Source: Cohnella rhizoplanae (GTDB lineage Bacteria > Bacillota > Bacilli > Paenibacillales > Paenibacillaceae). From it: a stretch of 43,362 bases of DNA. Where the stretch lies: positions 1 through 43,362 of the forward strand of contig NZ_CAOJCN010000035.1 in NCBI RefSeq assembly GCF_948329515.1. The letters are read 5' to 3'. The notes below the pieces were generated by a model. The model was not told where the DNA came from. It saw only the letters and a list, made by a program, of their open reading frames with translations, and did no database searches. The position numbers and the translations under genes are program-made. Of the stretch, positions 32,869 to 40,940 are shown in pieces. Position 1 is the first letter of the stretch, and each line of letters starts with the position of its first letter.

Positions 32869-33024
32869 TTATTCAGAGCTTTTGTTTAGGCTTATTTGTT
32901 GAATAATTAAATCCAATCGCTCGATGATCCGTTCTTCATTCTTAATCTGCGTTTTCATACAGGTATGGATCGTTCCTAAACCCACCACAACCAAAAACAT
33001 AAAGGCGCCAACTATGAAATACAC
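32869..33024 (-). CDS. 51-residue single-pass membrane protein
   Basis: A short gene with a GTG start after AAGGTGAA. Residues 1-21 form one membrane helix (MYFIVGAFMFLVVVGLGTIH), the rest a charged amphipathic helix (KNEERIIERLDLIIQQ) that could be a coiled coil. It is 14 bp before the DinB start, suggesting cotranscription. The codon pattern and the helix-plus-coil layout support a real gene. Function unknown. Confidence 0.65.
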   Translation of the reverse strand: MYFIVGAFMFLVVVGLGTIHTCMKTQIKNEERIIERLDLIIQQISLNKSSE

Positions 33025-33066
33025 GCGTTCACCTTCTGACCTCAAATGTAATATCCCACCACGAGA

Positions 33067-33441
33067 TCACAGCAATGGGTGAATAGGTTGAATACACTCT
33101 ACGCGATTTCCAAACGGATCTCTAAATTCAAATCGCTCGAAGCCTTCGATCGGTACCGATTCTAATATTTCAATGTGATGAGCGGTAAGTTGTGCTACTA
33201 TTCCTTTTATATCTTCTACTTCATACGCTAGATGGGCTTTGGTTATATGGCGATCTACACCCGCTTCTGTACCGACATGCAACTGCTGATCGCCGACCTC
33301 GACCCAGAACCCGCCTCTCCCCTGCAACGACTCAGGTTTTGGAACTTCTCTAAGTCTTAGGATGCCGCAGTAAAAAGCCCGGGCTTCCTCTTCTCTGTCC
33401 ATAGGTATCGTGATTTGAGCGTGGTGAACGCGAAGTATCAA
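33067..33441 (-). CDS. glyoxalase/bleomycin-resistance family protein
   Basis: A 124-residue vicinal-oxygen-chelate fold protein. Metal-ligand-like positions: His in VHHAQITIP, Glu/His in KAHLAYEVED and the final FRDPFGNRVECIQP. GRGGFWVEVGDQQLHVGTEA is the middle strand pair. The start is placed at TTG 33441, seven bases after GGAGG, giving MILRVHHAQ; the ATGs further up lie in the ribosome site. It may be a dioxygenase, isomerase or drug-binding protein. Confidence 0.9.
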   Translation of the reverse strand: MILRVHHAQITIPMDREEEARAFYCGILRLREVPKPESLQGRGGFWVEVGDQQLHVGTEAGVDRHITKAHLAYEVEDIKGIVAQLTAHHIEILESVPIEGFERFEFRDPFGNRVECIQPIHPLL

Positions 33442-33465
33442 TATTATTCCTCCCATCAAATGGGT

Positions 33466-34128
33466 CTAAAGAATTTCTGCCAATTCGCTTAACTTCCTTA
33501 TGGTGTACGCCGGCTTTGCTGTCACATCGTCCTTCCATGGTTGGTTTACTTCAATCCATATGGTGTTCATCCCGGCCTGACTCGCCCCTTGAATATCGTT
33601 TTTGGGATGATCGCCAATATATATGCATTCCTCGGCTCTTAATCCCAGTTTCTGGGCGGTCGTCTGAAATATTCTCGCATCCGGTTTTTTGACTCCCGCC
33701 TCTTCCGAGACCAGGATAAAATCAAACGCATTCCGTATGCCTAAACAATCGATCTTGCCATACTGAATCGCATTTCTGCCATTCGTGATGAGCCCTATTT
33801 TGTATTTTTGTCGAATGTATTGAATGGTCTCTTCCGCGTGTTCCATAAGTAAAGCATTTTTAACATAATGAACGCTGTAGTATTCCAGTAGTTCAGCTAT
33901 CACTGGCTTCGCTGTCCAAGGGAACTCTTCAAGTAACTCCGTAAACAATACATGCTTGTCCTTATATCCGTCTTGATCCAGCTCGATTATTCTGTTAATT
34001 AAAGATTCCTTGTCTTGGGCATGCCGGAAGTAGGTATCGACAAATGATGAGGTGAACCGGTGAAAGGTTCGGGTTCGATCCAGAAGCGTGTTATCCAGAT
34101 CAAAGATGACAGCTTTAATATTATCCAT
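33466..34128 (-). CDS. HAD-superfamily hydrolase
   Basis: A 220-residue phosphatase. Motif I DLDNTLLD (nucleophile Asp10 of FDLDNT), motif II GLITNG, motif III Lys in KKPDARIF, motif IV IGDHPKNDI. A helical cap lies between motifs I and II. YjjG/2-haloacid-dehalogenase-type. ATG start after GAAAGGGTG; the stop is 24 bp before the glyoxalase start. Substrate unknown. Confidence 0.92.
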   Translation of the reverse strand: MDNIKAVIFDLDNTLLDRTRTFHRFTSSFVDTYFRHAQDKESLINRIIELDQDGYKDKHVLFTELLEEFPWTAKPVIAELLEYYSVHYVKNALLMEHAEETIQYIRQKYKIGLITNGRNAIQYGKIDCLGIRNAFDFILVSEEAGVKKPDARIFQTTAQKLGLRAEECIYIGDHPKNDIQGASQAGMNTIWIEVNQPWKDDVTAKPAYTIRKLSELAEIL

Positions 34129-34144
34129 GAATTTACACCCTTTC

Positions 34145-34603
34145 TCATTCCTCCACTTGAAAAATTGAATCTACGATAAGCGGTAGATTGTCTCTTACCG
34201 AGTTTGCGCCGAATACGGATCTCGCATGCGTCCCTTGATCGTTAAAAACGTCTATCATTAAATCTGAAAATCCATTTAACACTTTATGATGTTCCTCGAA
34301 GTCCGCAGTTGCATTAATAAAGCCTTGCACCTTGACCGCTCTTTTCACACGTTCTAATGAACCTAATGCTGACTTTAATACGGCGAGGACTTCTATGCCA
34401 GTCTGTCTTGCAAATTCATATCCTTGTTGCGTGTTAAATTCGGCTCCTAATTTCCCTCTGGGACTCCCTGTCGGTCCCTTGCCAGAAACAAATATTAATC
34501 CGTTCACAATCACGTAATTCGCATATTTAGCAGCAGGCTCACTTGCACTCGGTAGGGTGATGTTCAGATCCCTTAATCTGTTTTCAATCGAGTCTACGGG
34601 CAT
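34145..34603 (-). CDS. RidA (YjgF/YER057c) family protein
   Basis: A 152-residue protein of the RidA fold, related to imine/enamine deaminases. FVSGKGPTGSPRGKLGAEFN and the following ARQTGIEVLAVLKSALGSLE are typical of the YjgF-like subgroup that lacks the Arg of true RidA near the C-terminus (here GTHARSVFGANSVRDNLPL). Deaminase activity is therefore uncertain. ATG start after GGGAGG. Confidence 0.88.
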   Translation of the reverse strand: MPVDSIENRLRDLNITLPSASEPAAKYANYVIVNGLIFVSGKGPTGSPRGKLGAEFNTQQGYEFARQTGIEVLAVLKSALGSLERVKRAVKVQGFINATADFEEHHKVLNGFSDLMIDVFNDQGTHARSVFGANSVRDNLPLIVDSIFQVEE

Positions 34604-34669
34604 AAGAAATTCCTCCCATATGTAATATTGGTAGGAGTTTACTCCTTTATTGAAAGTTGGTCAACACGA

Positions 34670-35104
34670 TTATTCTTCTTTATGAGCTGCAATTAAAAGG
34701 TTCCTTACCTCTTCTAACGTTCTATCTGTTTTAAATTCAAGCTTGGGTTCAGACCAGCGAAAATCATCGCCATCATACCTTGGAATAACATGCATATGAT
34801 AGTGTCTGAGATCATTAAATATCCCGCCATTCTGACAAATGGTTATTCCATGCGGGTTAAAGGAACGCTTTAATAAGAGTGACATTTTTACCGACGTATC
34901 TATGATTTCGTGACGCAGATCGTTTTCGATCTCGTCAATATCCAAGTAGTGCTGCTTGGGTAGAATCAGAAGGTGTCCATCGTTAAAAGGAGCAATATCT
35001 AAAACGCAAGCAATGCGTTCCGTTTCGTATATAAGATTAACCTCAGTCTCCAGTTGGTTAGCAATTCTGCATCCTAGACATTCCACCCTATCACACGCTT
35101 TCAT
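34670..35104 (-). CDS. HIT-family hydrolase
   Basis: A 144-residue nucleotide hydrolase or transferase. The active site HYHMHVIPR fits H-x-H-x-H. The front holds CLGCRIANQLE, a CxxC that may bind zinc as in PKCI/Hint proteins. NDGHLLILPKQHYLDIDEIE is the family strand-helix. The start at 35104 lies inside the end of the upstream P-loop gene (14-bp overlap), giving translational coupling. Confidence 0.9.
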   Translation of the reverse strand: MKACDRVECLGCRIANQLETEVNLIYETERIACVLDIAPFNDGHLLILPKQHYLDIDEIENDLRHEIIDTSVKMSLLLKRSFNPHGITICQNGGIFNDLRHYHMHVIPRYDGDDFRWSEPKLEFKTDRTLEEVRNLLIAAHKEE

Positions 35105-35597
35105 TGAATTTTTCAATTTCCCGTATGACTTCAGCTTTATTCCTAACCACAAAAGAAGTTTTCCGATACTTCTCGATAAGCCCGGTCACTGCTTCAATCT
35201 CGTATTGATGATTCCATCTAACCATCATTTTACATAAATTCCCGAATGATTGTTTATAGTTCCACGGACGTATTCCCGTTCGAGATAACATAAACCTTTT
35301 GATAATCCATAGATCTCTTTTCAATACATGAGGTTTAAGAAGAAATATCAGGTCAGCTTTCTCTATCGTTCCGAGCGTCCAATCTTTATATTGAACGCCT
35401 TCCACGATCCAAGAATCTGAACTCAAAATCGATCTTAGCTTTGCATCCCGATCAGCCTCAGGGAACTTTCGTTGATCCGCGCTTCTATCCCAGATCAAGT
35501 TATCAATCTCGTAGAAGGGGATGTCATATCTGAGAGATAGCTCTCTCGCAAGTGTCGATTTGCCGCTTCCGCAGGGTCCAATAATTCGAATTTTCAT
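35091..35597 (-). CDS. P-loop kinase (adenylate kinase/FlaR-like)
   Basis: A 168-residue NTPase. Walker A GPCGSGKST is at residues 7-15; IPFYEIDNLIWDRS and SDSWIVEGVQYKDW follow, the pattern of AAA_18/topology-modulation FlaR-like proteins. The lid carries LKRDLWIIKRFMLSRTG. The start is at 35597 after GAGAGGG. Substrate unknown, perhaps a small metabolite. Confidence 0.85.
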   Translation of the reverse strand: MKIRIIGPCGSGKSTLARELSLRYDIPFYEIDNLIWDRSADQRKFPEADRDAKLRSILSSDSWIVEGVQYKDWTLGTIEKADLIFLLKPHVLKRDLWIIKRFMLSRTGIRPWNYKQSFGNLCKMMVRWNHQYEIEAVTGLIEKYRKTSFVVRNKAEVIREIEKFNESV

Positions 35598-35641
35598 ATG
35601 AAATGGCCCTCTCAACCGTACTGGCGGTTATAGTTTCTAAA

Positions 35642-36196
35642 TTATTCTTTCCATTCATCAAATTCATGTACTTTCCATTCATCTTCTTTTATTGTTTTTT
35701 CATCTTGCAGAACAGTGTCATAGGCGTGACGAATAAGACGATTCCCCTGAACTTCAATGCCTTCTTGATGATCTATCAATACTCCATCACCGATCATGGC
35801 TAATGCTGCCGCTGAATACCATCCGATTCTAAATTCAAAGCTGTCTTGAATACTTATACTAAAAGTCACTTCAATCTCAGCATTTGATTGTATTTCCTCA
35901 TCCGTATTTTTCGTGTTGTTGCCGCTAAACCATTTATGGACAAACGACTTTTTCACAGGCACAAGGCTCATTCGTTGGATGTCCAACTCATAACCGGTCA
36001 ATAATTCGATGTTATTAAATCTTGGATTGGGACAGTCATAATTAACAACCTTAAAGGGAAGGAAACCCGAATGATCTGAAAAAGTAAATTTGGGATAAAC
36101 CTCAACGCGCATGTTGAACTTATTAATCTCCGATATCCATTGCGGGATCATAGTATCGTCCAATCGCTTTAATCGAACTGTAAGATCGTAACTCAT
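35642..36196 (-). CDS. hypothetical protein, 184 residues
   Basis: A soluble beta-rich protein (MSYDLTVRLKRLDDTMIPQW, MRVEVYPKFTFSDHSGFLPF, IEVTFSISIQDSFEFRIGWY) of no family I recognise. The short EDEWKVHEFDEWKE tail is acidic. ATG start after GAGGTTATACG. The strand-rich body and lone position resemble small adaptor or immunity proteins, but nothing firm can be said. Confidence 0.7.
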   Translation of the reverse strand: MSYDLTVRLKRLDDTMIPQWISEINKFNMRVEVYPKFTFSDHSGFLPFKVVNYDCPNPRFNNIELLTGYELDIQRMSLVPVKKSFVHKWFSGNNTKNTDEEIQSNAEIEVTFSISIQDSFEFRIGWYSAAALAMIGDGVLIDHQEGIEVQGNRLIRHAYDTVLQDEKTIKEDEWKVHEFDEWKE

Positions 36197-36293
36197 CGTA
36201 TAACCTCTTTCCGAATAAAATGATCAACTCGATAACACTAGTCAATGGACTAAGATCTGATCTGACCCTAACCATCAACCTCATTATGTACGT

Positions 36294-36423
36294 ATTGGCT
36301 GAGAGCAGCCCCTGGCGATAAACCCGGTTTGAATAAGAAGGACTTTCTTATTTGCACGAGCGCCCCTCCAGTTAGGAGACCCTAAACTGCCACAGGCAAC
36401 GCTTCAAATCCGCAGTTAGGGAA
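36294..36423. repeat. structured intergenic element with inverted repeats
   Basis: Within the 233-bp gap between 36197 and 36429 several inverted repeats cluster: CCTAAACTGC (36381-36390) with CGCAGTTAGG (36411-36420), CTCC...GGAG around 36366-36377, and AATAAGAAGG with CTTTCTTATT. In gene orientation the outer pair reads CCTAAC ... GTTTAGG, again attC-box-like. Its sequence differs from the repeat family found right of 38.4 kb. Confidence 0.5.
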
Positions 36424-36429
36424 AAAGAG

Positions 36430-36903
36430 CTACTTAAAAAGCTTTTTGTAATTCACAATCGTCATCCGATCATTAATACGTTTTTCTTCCCCGGTCCTTT
36501 GATAGCCCAACTTCTCATAGAGATAGCAGTTACCCCGCTCCTGCAATATGGTGTCTAACTCCCAGGCACTCGCATCGCTATAAGTTCCTTCAATCAGAGC
36601 GAATACCTTTTGTGCGATCCCCTTCCCCTGATGCTCGGGCAGAATAAATATGGGACTGATTCTGTAAACTTTGCTTTCTTTTCGCATAACTCTAATGGCA
36701 CCTATCGCACTGTTAGACAGTTTAATGAGGTATAAATCCGTAGCGTACTGATTCAATCGCTCGATAACGCGTTCGATTGACTCGTTTGCAGGGCTCGTTT
36801 CATAGTCTCGATATTTCTCTAACAACGGCTTGAAGGCTTTAATCTGCATGTCGTGGATTATCGATGCATCACTCTGATCAGCTTTAACAATCGTAATATT
36901 CAT
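36430..36903 (-). CDS. GNAT acetyltransferase
   Basis: A 157-residue acetyl-CoA-dependent N-acetyltransferase. Motif A is IFILPEHQGKGIAQKVF, the Q-G-K-G-I-A acetyl-CoA loop; motif B is NCYLYEKLGYQRTGE. ATG start. The acceptor (antibiotic, polyamine or protein) is unknown. Confidence 0.9.
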   Translation of the reverse strand: MNITIVKADQSDASIIHDMQIKAFKPLLEKYRDYETSPANESIERVIERLNQYATDLYLIKLSNSAIGAIRVMRKESKVYRISPIFILPEHQGKGIAQKVFALIEGTYSDASAWELDTILQERGNCYLYEKLGYQRTGEEKRINDRMTIVNYKKLFK

Positions 36904-36934
36904 TTGTCACTGACCTTGCCTTTAAAGTTTTTTG

Positions 36935-37219
36935 TTATACCAACTTCTTAACCCAAACCTTATAGACAAGGGTCCCCTCGATCAACTCTTCATCGCAATA
37001 CACTTCATGACGGCGCTCATGAATGGTGTTTGACCTCACGAGTTCATATAAAAGAGCATAAGCTAGTTTAGGGTCTATCGTTTTATAGCCATCATATAGA
37101 TAACCGATCTCGTTGTATGCACTACTATAAACCCATTCATGCGCCTCGCGGACGGTCTTGAACATTATTTTTTCAACAAACCAAGATATTGATTCTGAGT
37201 TATGATCATTCAATTTCAT
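36935..37219 (-). CDS. hypothetical protein, 94 residues
   Basis: A small soluble protein (FVEKIMFKTVREAHEWVYSS, YKTIDPKLAYALLYELVRSN) of unknown family. The start is placed at 37219, right after GGAAAGGAAG. It ends with a basic VYKVWVKKLV. Distances to neighbours (31 bp to the next start) suggest it is read together with the GNAT gene. Confidence 0.65.
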   Translation of the reverse strand: MKLNDHNSESISWFVEKIMFKTVREAHEWVYSSAYNEIGYLYDGYKTIDPKLAYALLYELVRSNTIHERRHEVYCDEELIEGTLVYKVWVKKLV

Positions 37220-37354
37220 GTGTCTTCCTTTCCTTAACTTATTATTCAAATATTCTTTTCGTCACTACCACGAATGGGAATGTTTGGATTAGTTCTACCC
37301 CGATCCATCTGAGCTTGGTCCCCTTTCTTCATTCACAATTTCTCGTATTTAACT

Positions 37355-37383
37355 AAAAAAACGACTGCGGTACGGCAGCCGTT
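37355..37383 (-). terminator. terminator inside the array
   Basis: Minus strand: AACGGCTGCC pairs with CGCAGTCGTT and is followed by a run of T. It lies 16 bp past the stop at 37399, so the array is not one continuous transcript. Confidence 0.75.
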
Positions 37384-37398
37384 CCTATGTCGGAGTTG

Positions 37399-37968
37399 TT
37401 AATAATCTTCATCACGTAACGGTGATTGGTGCCACTCAAAATGGTGGAGAATATCGATTTCTTGTTGATCGTATTCTGCGTTATAAAAATGGGAATGCGA
37501 CGTTGGTAAGTAAAGAGGTTCATTATGATCGGAGAACTGCAGCCCATTTAACAAATTTTCAAAATACTCCATATCACCATATAAATAAATTAAATTATCT
37601 TTATCGTAAACGACCGTAGCATTCATATGAGGAGAGTACACCCAGATATCATGTCTACCGTCATTTTCAATGAAATTCCCAAACTCAATAAAGAAATTTT
37701 CAATTTCTAATCGATTGATTTCGTGGCTTTGGTATCTAGCCATTTCCTGACCGGTCCTACTTACATGGAGAATATAGAGAACAAAATAGGGTTCCTCCAT
37801 CGCGTTTACCAAGTTCAACAATGTATCTATTACATTCGTCGACCAAATCATTATTCTTGAAAAGCTTTTTGAATTTTCAATGTGGTACACGTTCGAGTTT
37901 GCAAACTTATTAAATTGCTCGAACTCATCCTTATTTTCCTTCTCAAAAAAACCAATCTTCCTTATCAT
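37399..37968 (-). CDS. hypothetical protein, 189 residues
   Basis: An acidic soluble protein (FEKENKDEFEQFNKFANSNV, LYILHVSRTGQEMARYQSHE, HDIWVYSPHMNATVVYDKDN) of no known family. The start is moved to 37968 because AAAGGAG lies seven bases before it; the ORF upstream of that overlaps the junction with the membrane-protein gene. Single acidic proteins of this size in such arrays are often immunity proteins, but that is a guess. Confidence 0.7.
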   Translation of the reverse strand: MIRKIGFFEKENKDEFEQFNKFANSNVYHIENSKSFSRIMIWSTNVIDTLLNLVNAMEEPYFVLYILHVSRTGQEMARYQSHEINRLEIENFFIEFGNFIENDGRHDIWVYSPHMNATVVYDKDNLIYLYGDMEYFENLLNGLQFSDHNEPLYLPTSHSHFYNAEYDQQEIDILHHFEWHQSPLRDEDY

Positions 37969-38007
37969 GATTGAACTCCTTTCCTTCGAAATGCTCGCCA
38001 GGTTCAT

Positions 38008-38418
38008 TCAAGATCCATCCTTGACGATGAAAAGGCCTGTCAGGATTGAATAACCGCAGATTATGCCAACAAAAAACTGTCCATGGTATCCCATCAATCT
38101 CCCGACAACCAACGGATCTAATAGGACTAGGTTGGTGTAAAAAAATGAAACAAAATAGGCAAGTAAAATAAAAGAGATCGCAAATATCACTAATCTAGCG
38201 GGCGATATTCTAAATTGCTTTGGAATCCCATTAATAAAAGCTAAATAAATGCCCATTATAATAGAGATCCAAATAGGGATCCATAAACTATATCCTTTTA
38301 AAGTATAAGTTTTGGCTTTCCAATCACTTGCAAACTCAAATAAAAAACTTGAATAATAAATCAATATTATGGCTCCAATAGACCAACATAGTGAATATAG
38401 ATATCGCCATTTAAACAA
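38008..38418 (-). CDS. hypothetical four-helix membrane protein
   Basis: A 136-residue integral membrane protein with four hydrophobic helices (about 8-28, 46-63, 75-94 and 112-131). TTG start, eight bases after AAAAGGA. No known family. It directly precedes the 189-residue hypothetical gene, with 39 bp between, and is probably cotranscribed with it. Confidence 0.72.
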   Translation of the reverse strand: MFKWRYLYSLCWSIGAIILIYYSSFLFEFASDWKAKTYTLKGYSLWIPIWISIIMGIYLAFINGIPKQFRISPARLVIFAISFILLAYFVSFFYTNLVLLDPLVVGRLMGYHGQFFVGIICGYSILTGLFIVKDGS

Positions 38419-38433
38419 TGATGCACCGTCCTT

Positions 38434-38455
38434 TTCTTATCGTCACGACGATGAT
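38434..38455. repeat. short attC-like junction remnant
   Basis: In gene orientation CATCGTCGTGACGATAAG lies between the YjbR gene and the membrane-protein gene. It matches the right end of the complete element at 41551-41682 (TTCGTGACGTTATGA) and sits just before the ribosome site of the next gene. Confidence 0.5.
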
Positions 38456-38829
38456 TAATCGCTTCCACGGTCATCTGCGCAATTACTCGCATCAAATGCC
38501 TTCACTAACTTCTTCGGAGCAACATGGCTCCATGCTTTTATTAAAAGGCCTTTTAACTCAATTGGTGATACTGTATTAAGATTTATATGCATGTAATTCA
38601 GATTTGAAAACGTTTCTGGCACGCGATATGTTTCTGGATCCAACATGGTATACATCATTCGATCTTCCCCATTTGTCTTAACTGTTAAGATGCTACCTTC
38701 AGGTTGTATGGTTGCAAAGATCTTATTGTTTACTCGAAATGACGGCTTGCCAAAGTGATCGATTTCTTTTGTTTCGGGGAGTGTCAAAATAAAACTGCGT
38801 ATATCATGGATAGGAAACAAGCGACTCAC
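38455..38829 (-). CDS. MmcQ/YjbR-family protein
   Basis: A 124-residue DNA-binding-like fold protein. DIRSFILTLPETKEIDHFGK then PSFRVNNKIFATIQ matches MmcQ/YjbR (DUF661); the end (LLIKAWSHVAPKKLVKAF) is also typical. GTG start with a weak ribosome site. Function unknown; a CyaY-like fold is known for the family. Confidence 0.85.
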   Translation of the reverse strand: MSRLFPIHDIRSFILTLPETKEIDHFGKPSFRVNNKIFATIQPEGSILTVKTNGEDRMMYTMLDPETYRVPETFSNLNYMHINLNTVSPIELKGLLIKAWSHVAPKKLVKAFDASNCADDRGSD

Positions 38830-38858
38830 CCTTTTAGTTTAGGGCATGACATCCCTGA

Positions 38859-39434
38859 TTACTTACGTTGGTTCATGTCGTTTTTAAGTATGATGTAATG
38901 GTTGTATTTTGCATGCTCTATCTCCATTTCTCCCCTTAATTCAAAGTTACTTTTTTCAATTACTCTATTTGATGGGTTATTATCCAACAGCGCTATCGCA
39001 TTCAATTGTTCTACCTCTGTATTTTCAAAAAAGAATTTTACTATTTCTTGCAAAGCTTGCGTTGCGTATCCTTTACTACGATGATCTTTAGAAATGCCAT
39101 ACATCATTTCTCGATTTGGCTCTGGGAGCTCGTCTTTGATTCCTGAACAACACCAACCAATAAATTCTCCGCTCGTCTTGAGTATGATTCCCATACGTAG
39201 CCGAAGACTTTCAACTTTTTGATCCTCATTCACTCGACTTATAAACTGATTATTTTCGGGTATTTCATAGTTCCTCAACCAGTCTTCCCGTATTGCTTTT
39301 GCGACATTCCAGCCAGGAAGATATTGATATATTTCAGGTTGCCAGGAAATTTCATGGAGTTTGTCTAGGTCTTCTATTCGATATTCACGAAGAATAATAT
39401 CTTGGCATTCGATTGTTAATGATTTGTCGGGCAT
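38859..39434 (-). CDS. GNAT acetyltransferase, RimJ/RimL type
   Basis: A 191-residue protein acetyltransferase-like GNAT. LTIECQDIILREYRIEDLDK starts the fold; the CoA loop is KDHRSKGYATQALQEIVKFF; NPSNRVIEKSNFELRGEME is the C-terminal motif. ATG start after AAGGAG. 22 bp from the AAC(6')-like gene, with no repeat between the two. Confidence 0.9.
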   Translation of the reverse strand: MPDKSLTIECQDIILREYRIEDLDKLHEISWQPEIYQYLPGWNVAKAIREDWLRNYEIPENNQFISRVNEDQKVESLRLRMGIILKTSGEFIGWCCSGIKDELPEPNREMMYGISKDHRSKGYATQALQEIVKFFFENTEVEQLNAIALLDNNPSNRVIEKSNFELRGEMEIEHAKYNHYIILKNDMNQRK

Positions 39435-39456
39435 ACGAGGACTCCTTAATTACCGT

Positions 39457-39903
39457 TTATTCATCGAACCGTTTAATAAATGCTACTATTCGGCCCGCTT
39501 CTTTAAAGCCAATTTTTCTATGAAACTCTTGACTAGCATGATTCTCTAACTGAGTATCCGATGCAATCTCTTTACATCCCAAGGATTTAGACCATTCCTC
39601 TCCTGCCGCAACAAGCTGCTTAGAGATTCCTTTATTCCTGTGCTCTTCCTCTACATAAATTCCTTCTACATACCCTACTGGACTTGAATTGGATCCTTCC
39701 ACATAGTCATACCTTAATGACATATGTATAAATCCGACGTACTCTCCTTCTACAACAGCGAGATAAACCGTGTCATTGTTGGACTGTAATAATTCTTCAA
39801 ATTCATCCTTCAGGTTCGACCAATCATTATCCGGCCATAGCTTCAATGCCAGGTCAGCCACTTTATCAAGACTTGTGTTATTTACTGCCTCAATAATCAC
39901 CAT
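39457..39903 (-). CDS. AAC(6')-like aminoglycoside N-acetyltransferase
   Basis: A 148-residue GNAT that matches the AAC(6')-I group: LWPDNDWSNLKDEFEELLQS, VGFIHMSLRYDYVEGSNSSP, VGYVEGIYVEEEHRNKGISK, LGCKEIASDTQLENHASQEF then HRKIGFKEAGRIVAFIKR. The sequence is complete and the key motifs are intact, so it may acetylate kanamycin, tobramycin or amikacin; activity is not shown. ATG start; the TGA and TAA of the preceding gene lie directly before it. Confidence 0.9.
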   Translation of the reverse strand: MVIIEAVNNTSLDKVADLALKLWPDNDWSNLKDEFEELLQSNNDTVYLAVVEGEYVGFIHMSLRYDYVEGSNSSPVGYVEGIYVEEEHRNKGISKQLVAAGEEWSKSLGCKEIASDTQLENHASQEFHRKIGFKEAGRIVAFIKRFDE

Positions 39904-39906
39904 TTA

Positions 39907-40317
39907 TCACGTCCCTTTTTTAAAAAAAATATCGACTTTTTCTTCCCAACGTGTCATTGCAGCTTGTCCACCAGCAGGCATATACCACCAATTTATAAAA
40001 GAATCCCATACCCTTGAACATGCCTCTCTTAATTCAAAATATTCAATCTTTTCGAAGTGTGGTGCTCCTATACTGTAATAGTTATCAGGGTTTAACACTG
40101 CTGCTTTTTTTGCTAAGCTACTATTCCAATAATCATTCCACTGTTCCTTCAGATTCTGTTTAATCGAATCATTCAAATTAATTTTTTTAGAGACCCAATC
40201 ATTCATAAATTTATCTTCAACTTCGATCAATCCAAAGGAACATGCCACAAAGATCAAGAAGTTAATTTCGTAATCGCTCGAGAGAAAGACAGTCCATGAA
40301 TTTGAGTCTCGGATCAT
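39907..40317 (-). CDS. hypothetical protein, 136 residues
   Basis: A soluble helical protein (WTVFLSSDYEINFLIFVACS, INLNDSIKQNLKEQWNDYWN, VWDSFINWWYMPAGGQAAMT) of unknown family, Trp-rich at the end. The last codons and stop (GGGACGTGATAA) coincide with the right end of the junction repeat, so the gene ends within the element as cassette genes often do. Confidence 0.65.
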   Translation of the reverse strand: MIRDSNSWTVFLSSDYEINFLIFVACSFGLIEVEDKFMNDWVSKKINLNDSIKQNLKEQWNDYWNSSLAKKAAVLNPDNYYSIGAPHFEKIEYFELREACSRVWDSFINWWYMPAGGQAAMTRWEEKVDIFFKKGT

Positions 40318-40350
40318 ACGATATTTTCCTTTCCTGCTTAAAGAGTATTT

Positions 40351-40526
40351 CGCATAACTTTGCCGTGTTCACGACGGCGGAGGTATATTGTCGAATGGCG
40401 ACGCCTGAGTAAACTAAAAACCACTTCAAAATAAATATACCACTACACCTAAAAATTGGTAGTGGTCACATTTGATTTTATTCGTTTTTCCCGATTGCTT
40501 TTACCGTTCCCGTATTCCGCCTAATT
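40351..40526. repeat. two attC-like repeat copies with a hairpin between
   Basis: Copy at 40351-40383: CGCATAACTTTGCCGTGTTC then ACGACGGCGG. Copy at 40501-40526: ACCGTTCCCGTATTCCGCC. Between them ACCACTAC (40439-40446) pairs with GTAGTGGT (40459-40466). The 260-bp gap between genes here holds no ORF with a ribosome site, so an empty or decayed cassette is possible. Confidence 0.65.
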
Positions 40527-40577
40527 CCTCTTCCCGAATCTCTCCTAGCGACAAGAGGGCCGCGTTGCCAACTTCGA

Positions 40578-40901
40578 TTACACCCAGAAAATATCGTTAC
40601 TATCTATCTCCATTAACTGCTTCTCAAAGTCTGTAACAGGTTCTATGTCATCTACAAAATGCCACTTGTCCTTACTGTCCTTCCAATAGACTTTCCAATA
40701 TGATTCATCTAACCTCAATTGAGCAATGGGGTATTCAAACCGCCCTCCCATATATCCCGGTTTTTCCTGACTTAATGTAACTGTATTGCCCCTGAACTTA
40801 TATCTAATTTCAATTTCATTTTTAAGATGGTTAGGAATTTTCTTGTCTATATAGTTATCCAGTATTTTTCCAATTCTCTTCTTCGTAAATGCATCAAGCA
40901 T
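40578..40901 (-). CDS. DUF3024 protein
   Basis: A 107-residue protein. MLDAFTKKRIGKILDNYIDK, YKFRGNTVTLSQEKPGYMGG, ESYWKVYWKDSKDKWHFVDD and DSNDIFWV match DUF3024 throughout. Function unknown. ATG start after AGAGGTG. Confidence 0.88.
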   Translation of the reverse strand: MLDAFTKKRIGKILDNYIDKKIPNHLKNEIEIRYKFRGNTVTLSQEKPGYMGGRFEYPIAQLRLDESYWKVYWKDSKDKWHFVDDIEPVTDFEKQLMEIDSNDIFWV

Positions 40902-40940
40902 AATTTCACCTCTGGGTTGTAATTTATTAAATAATGTTTT

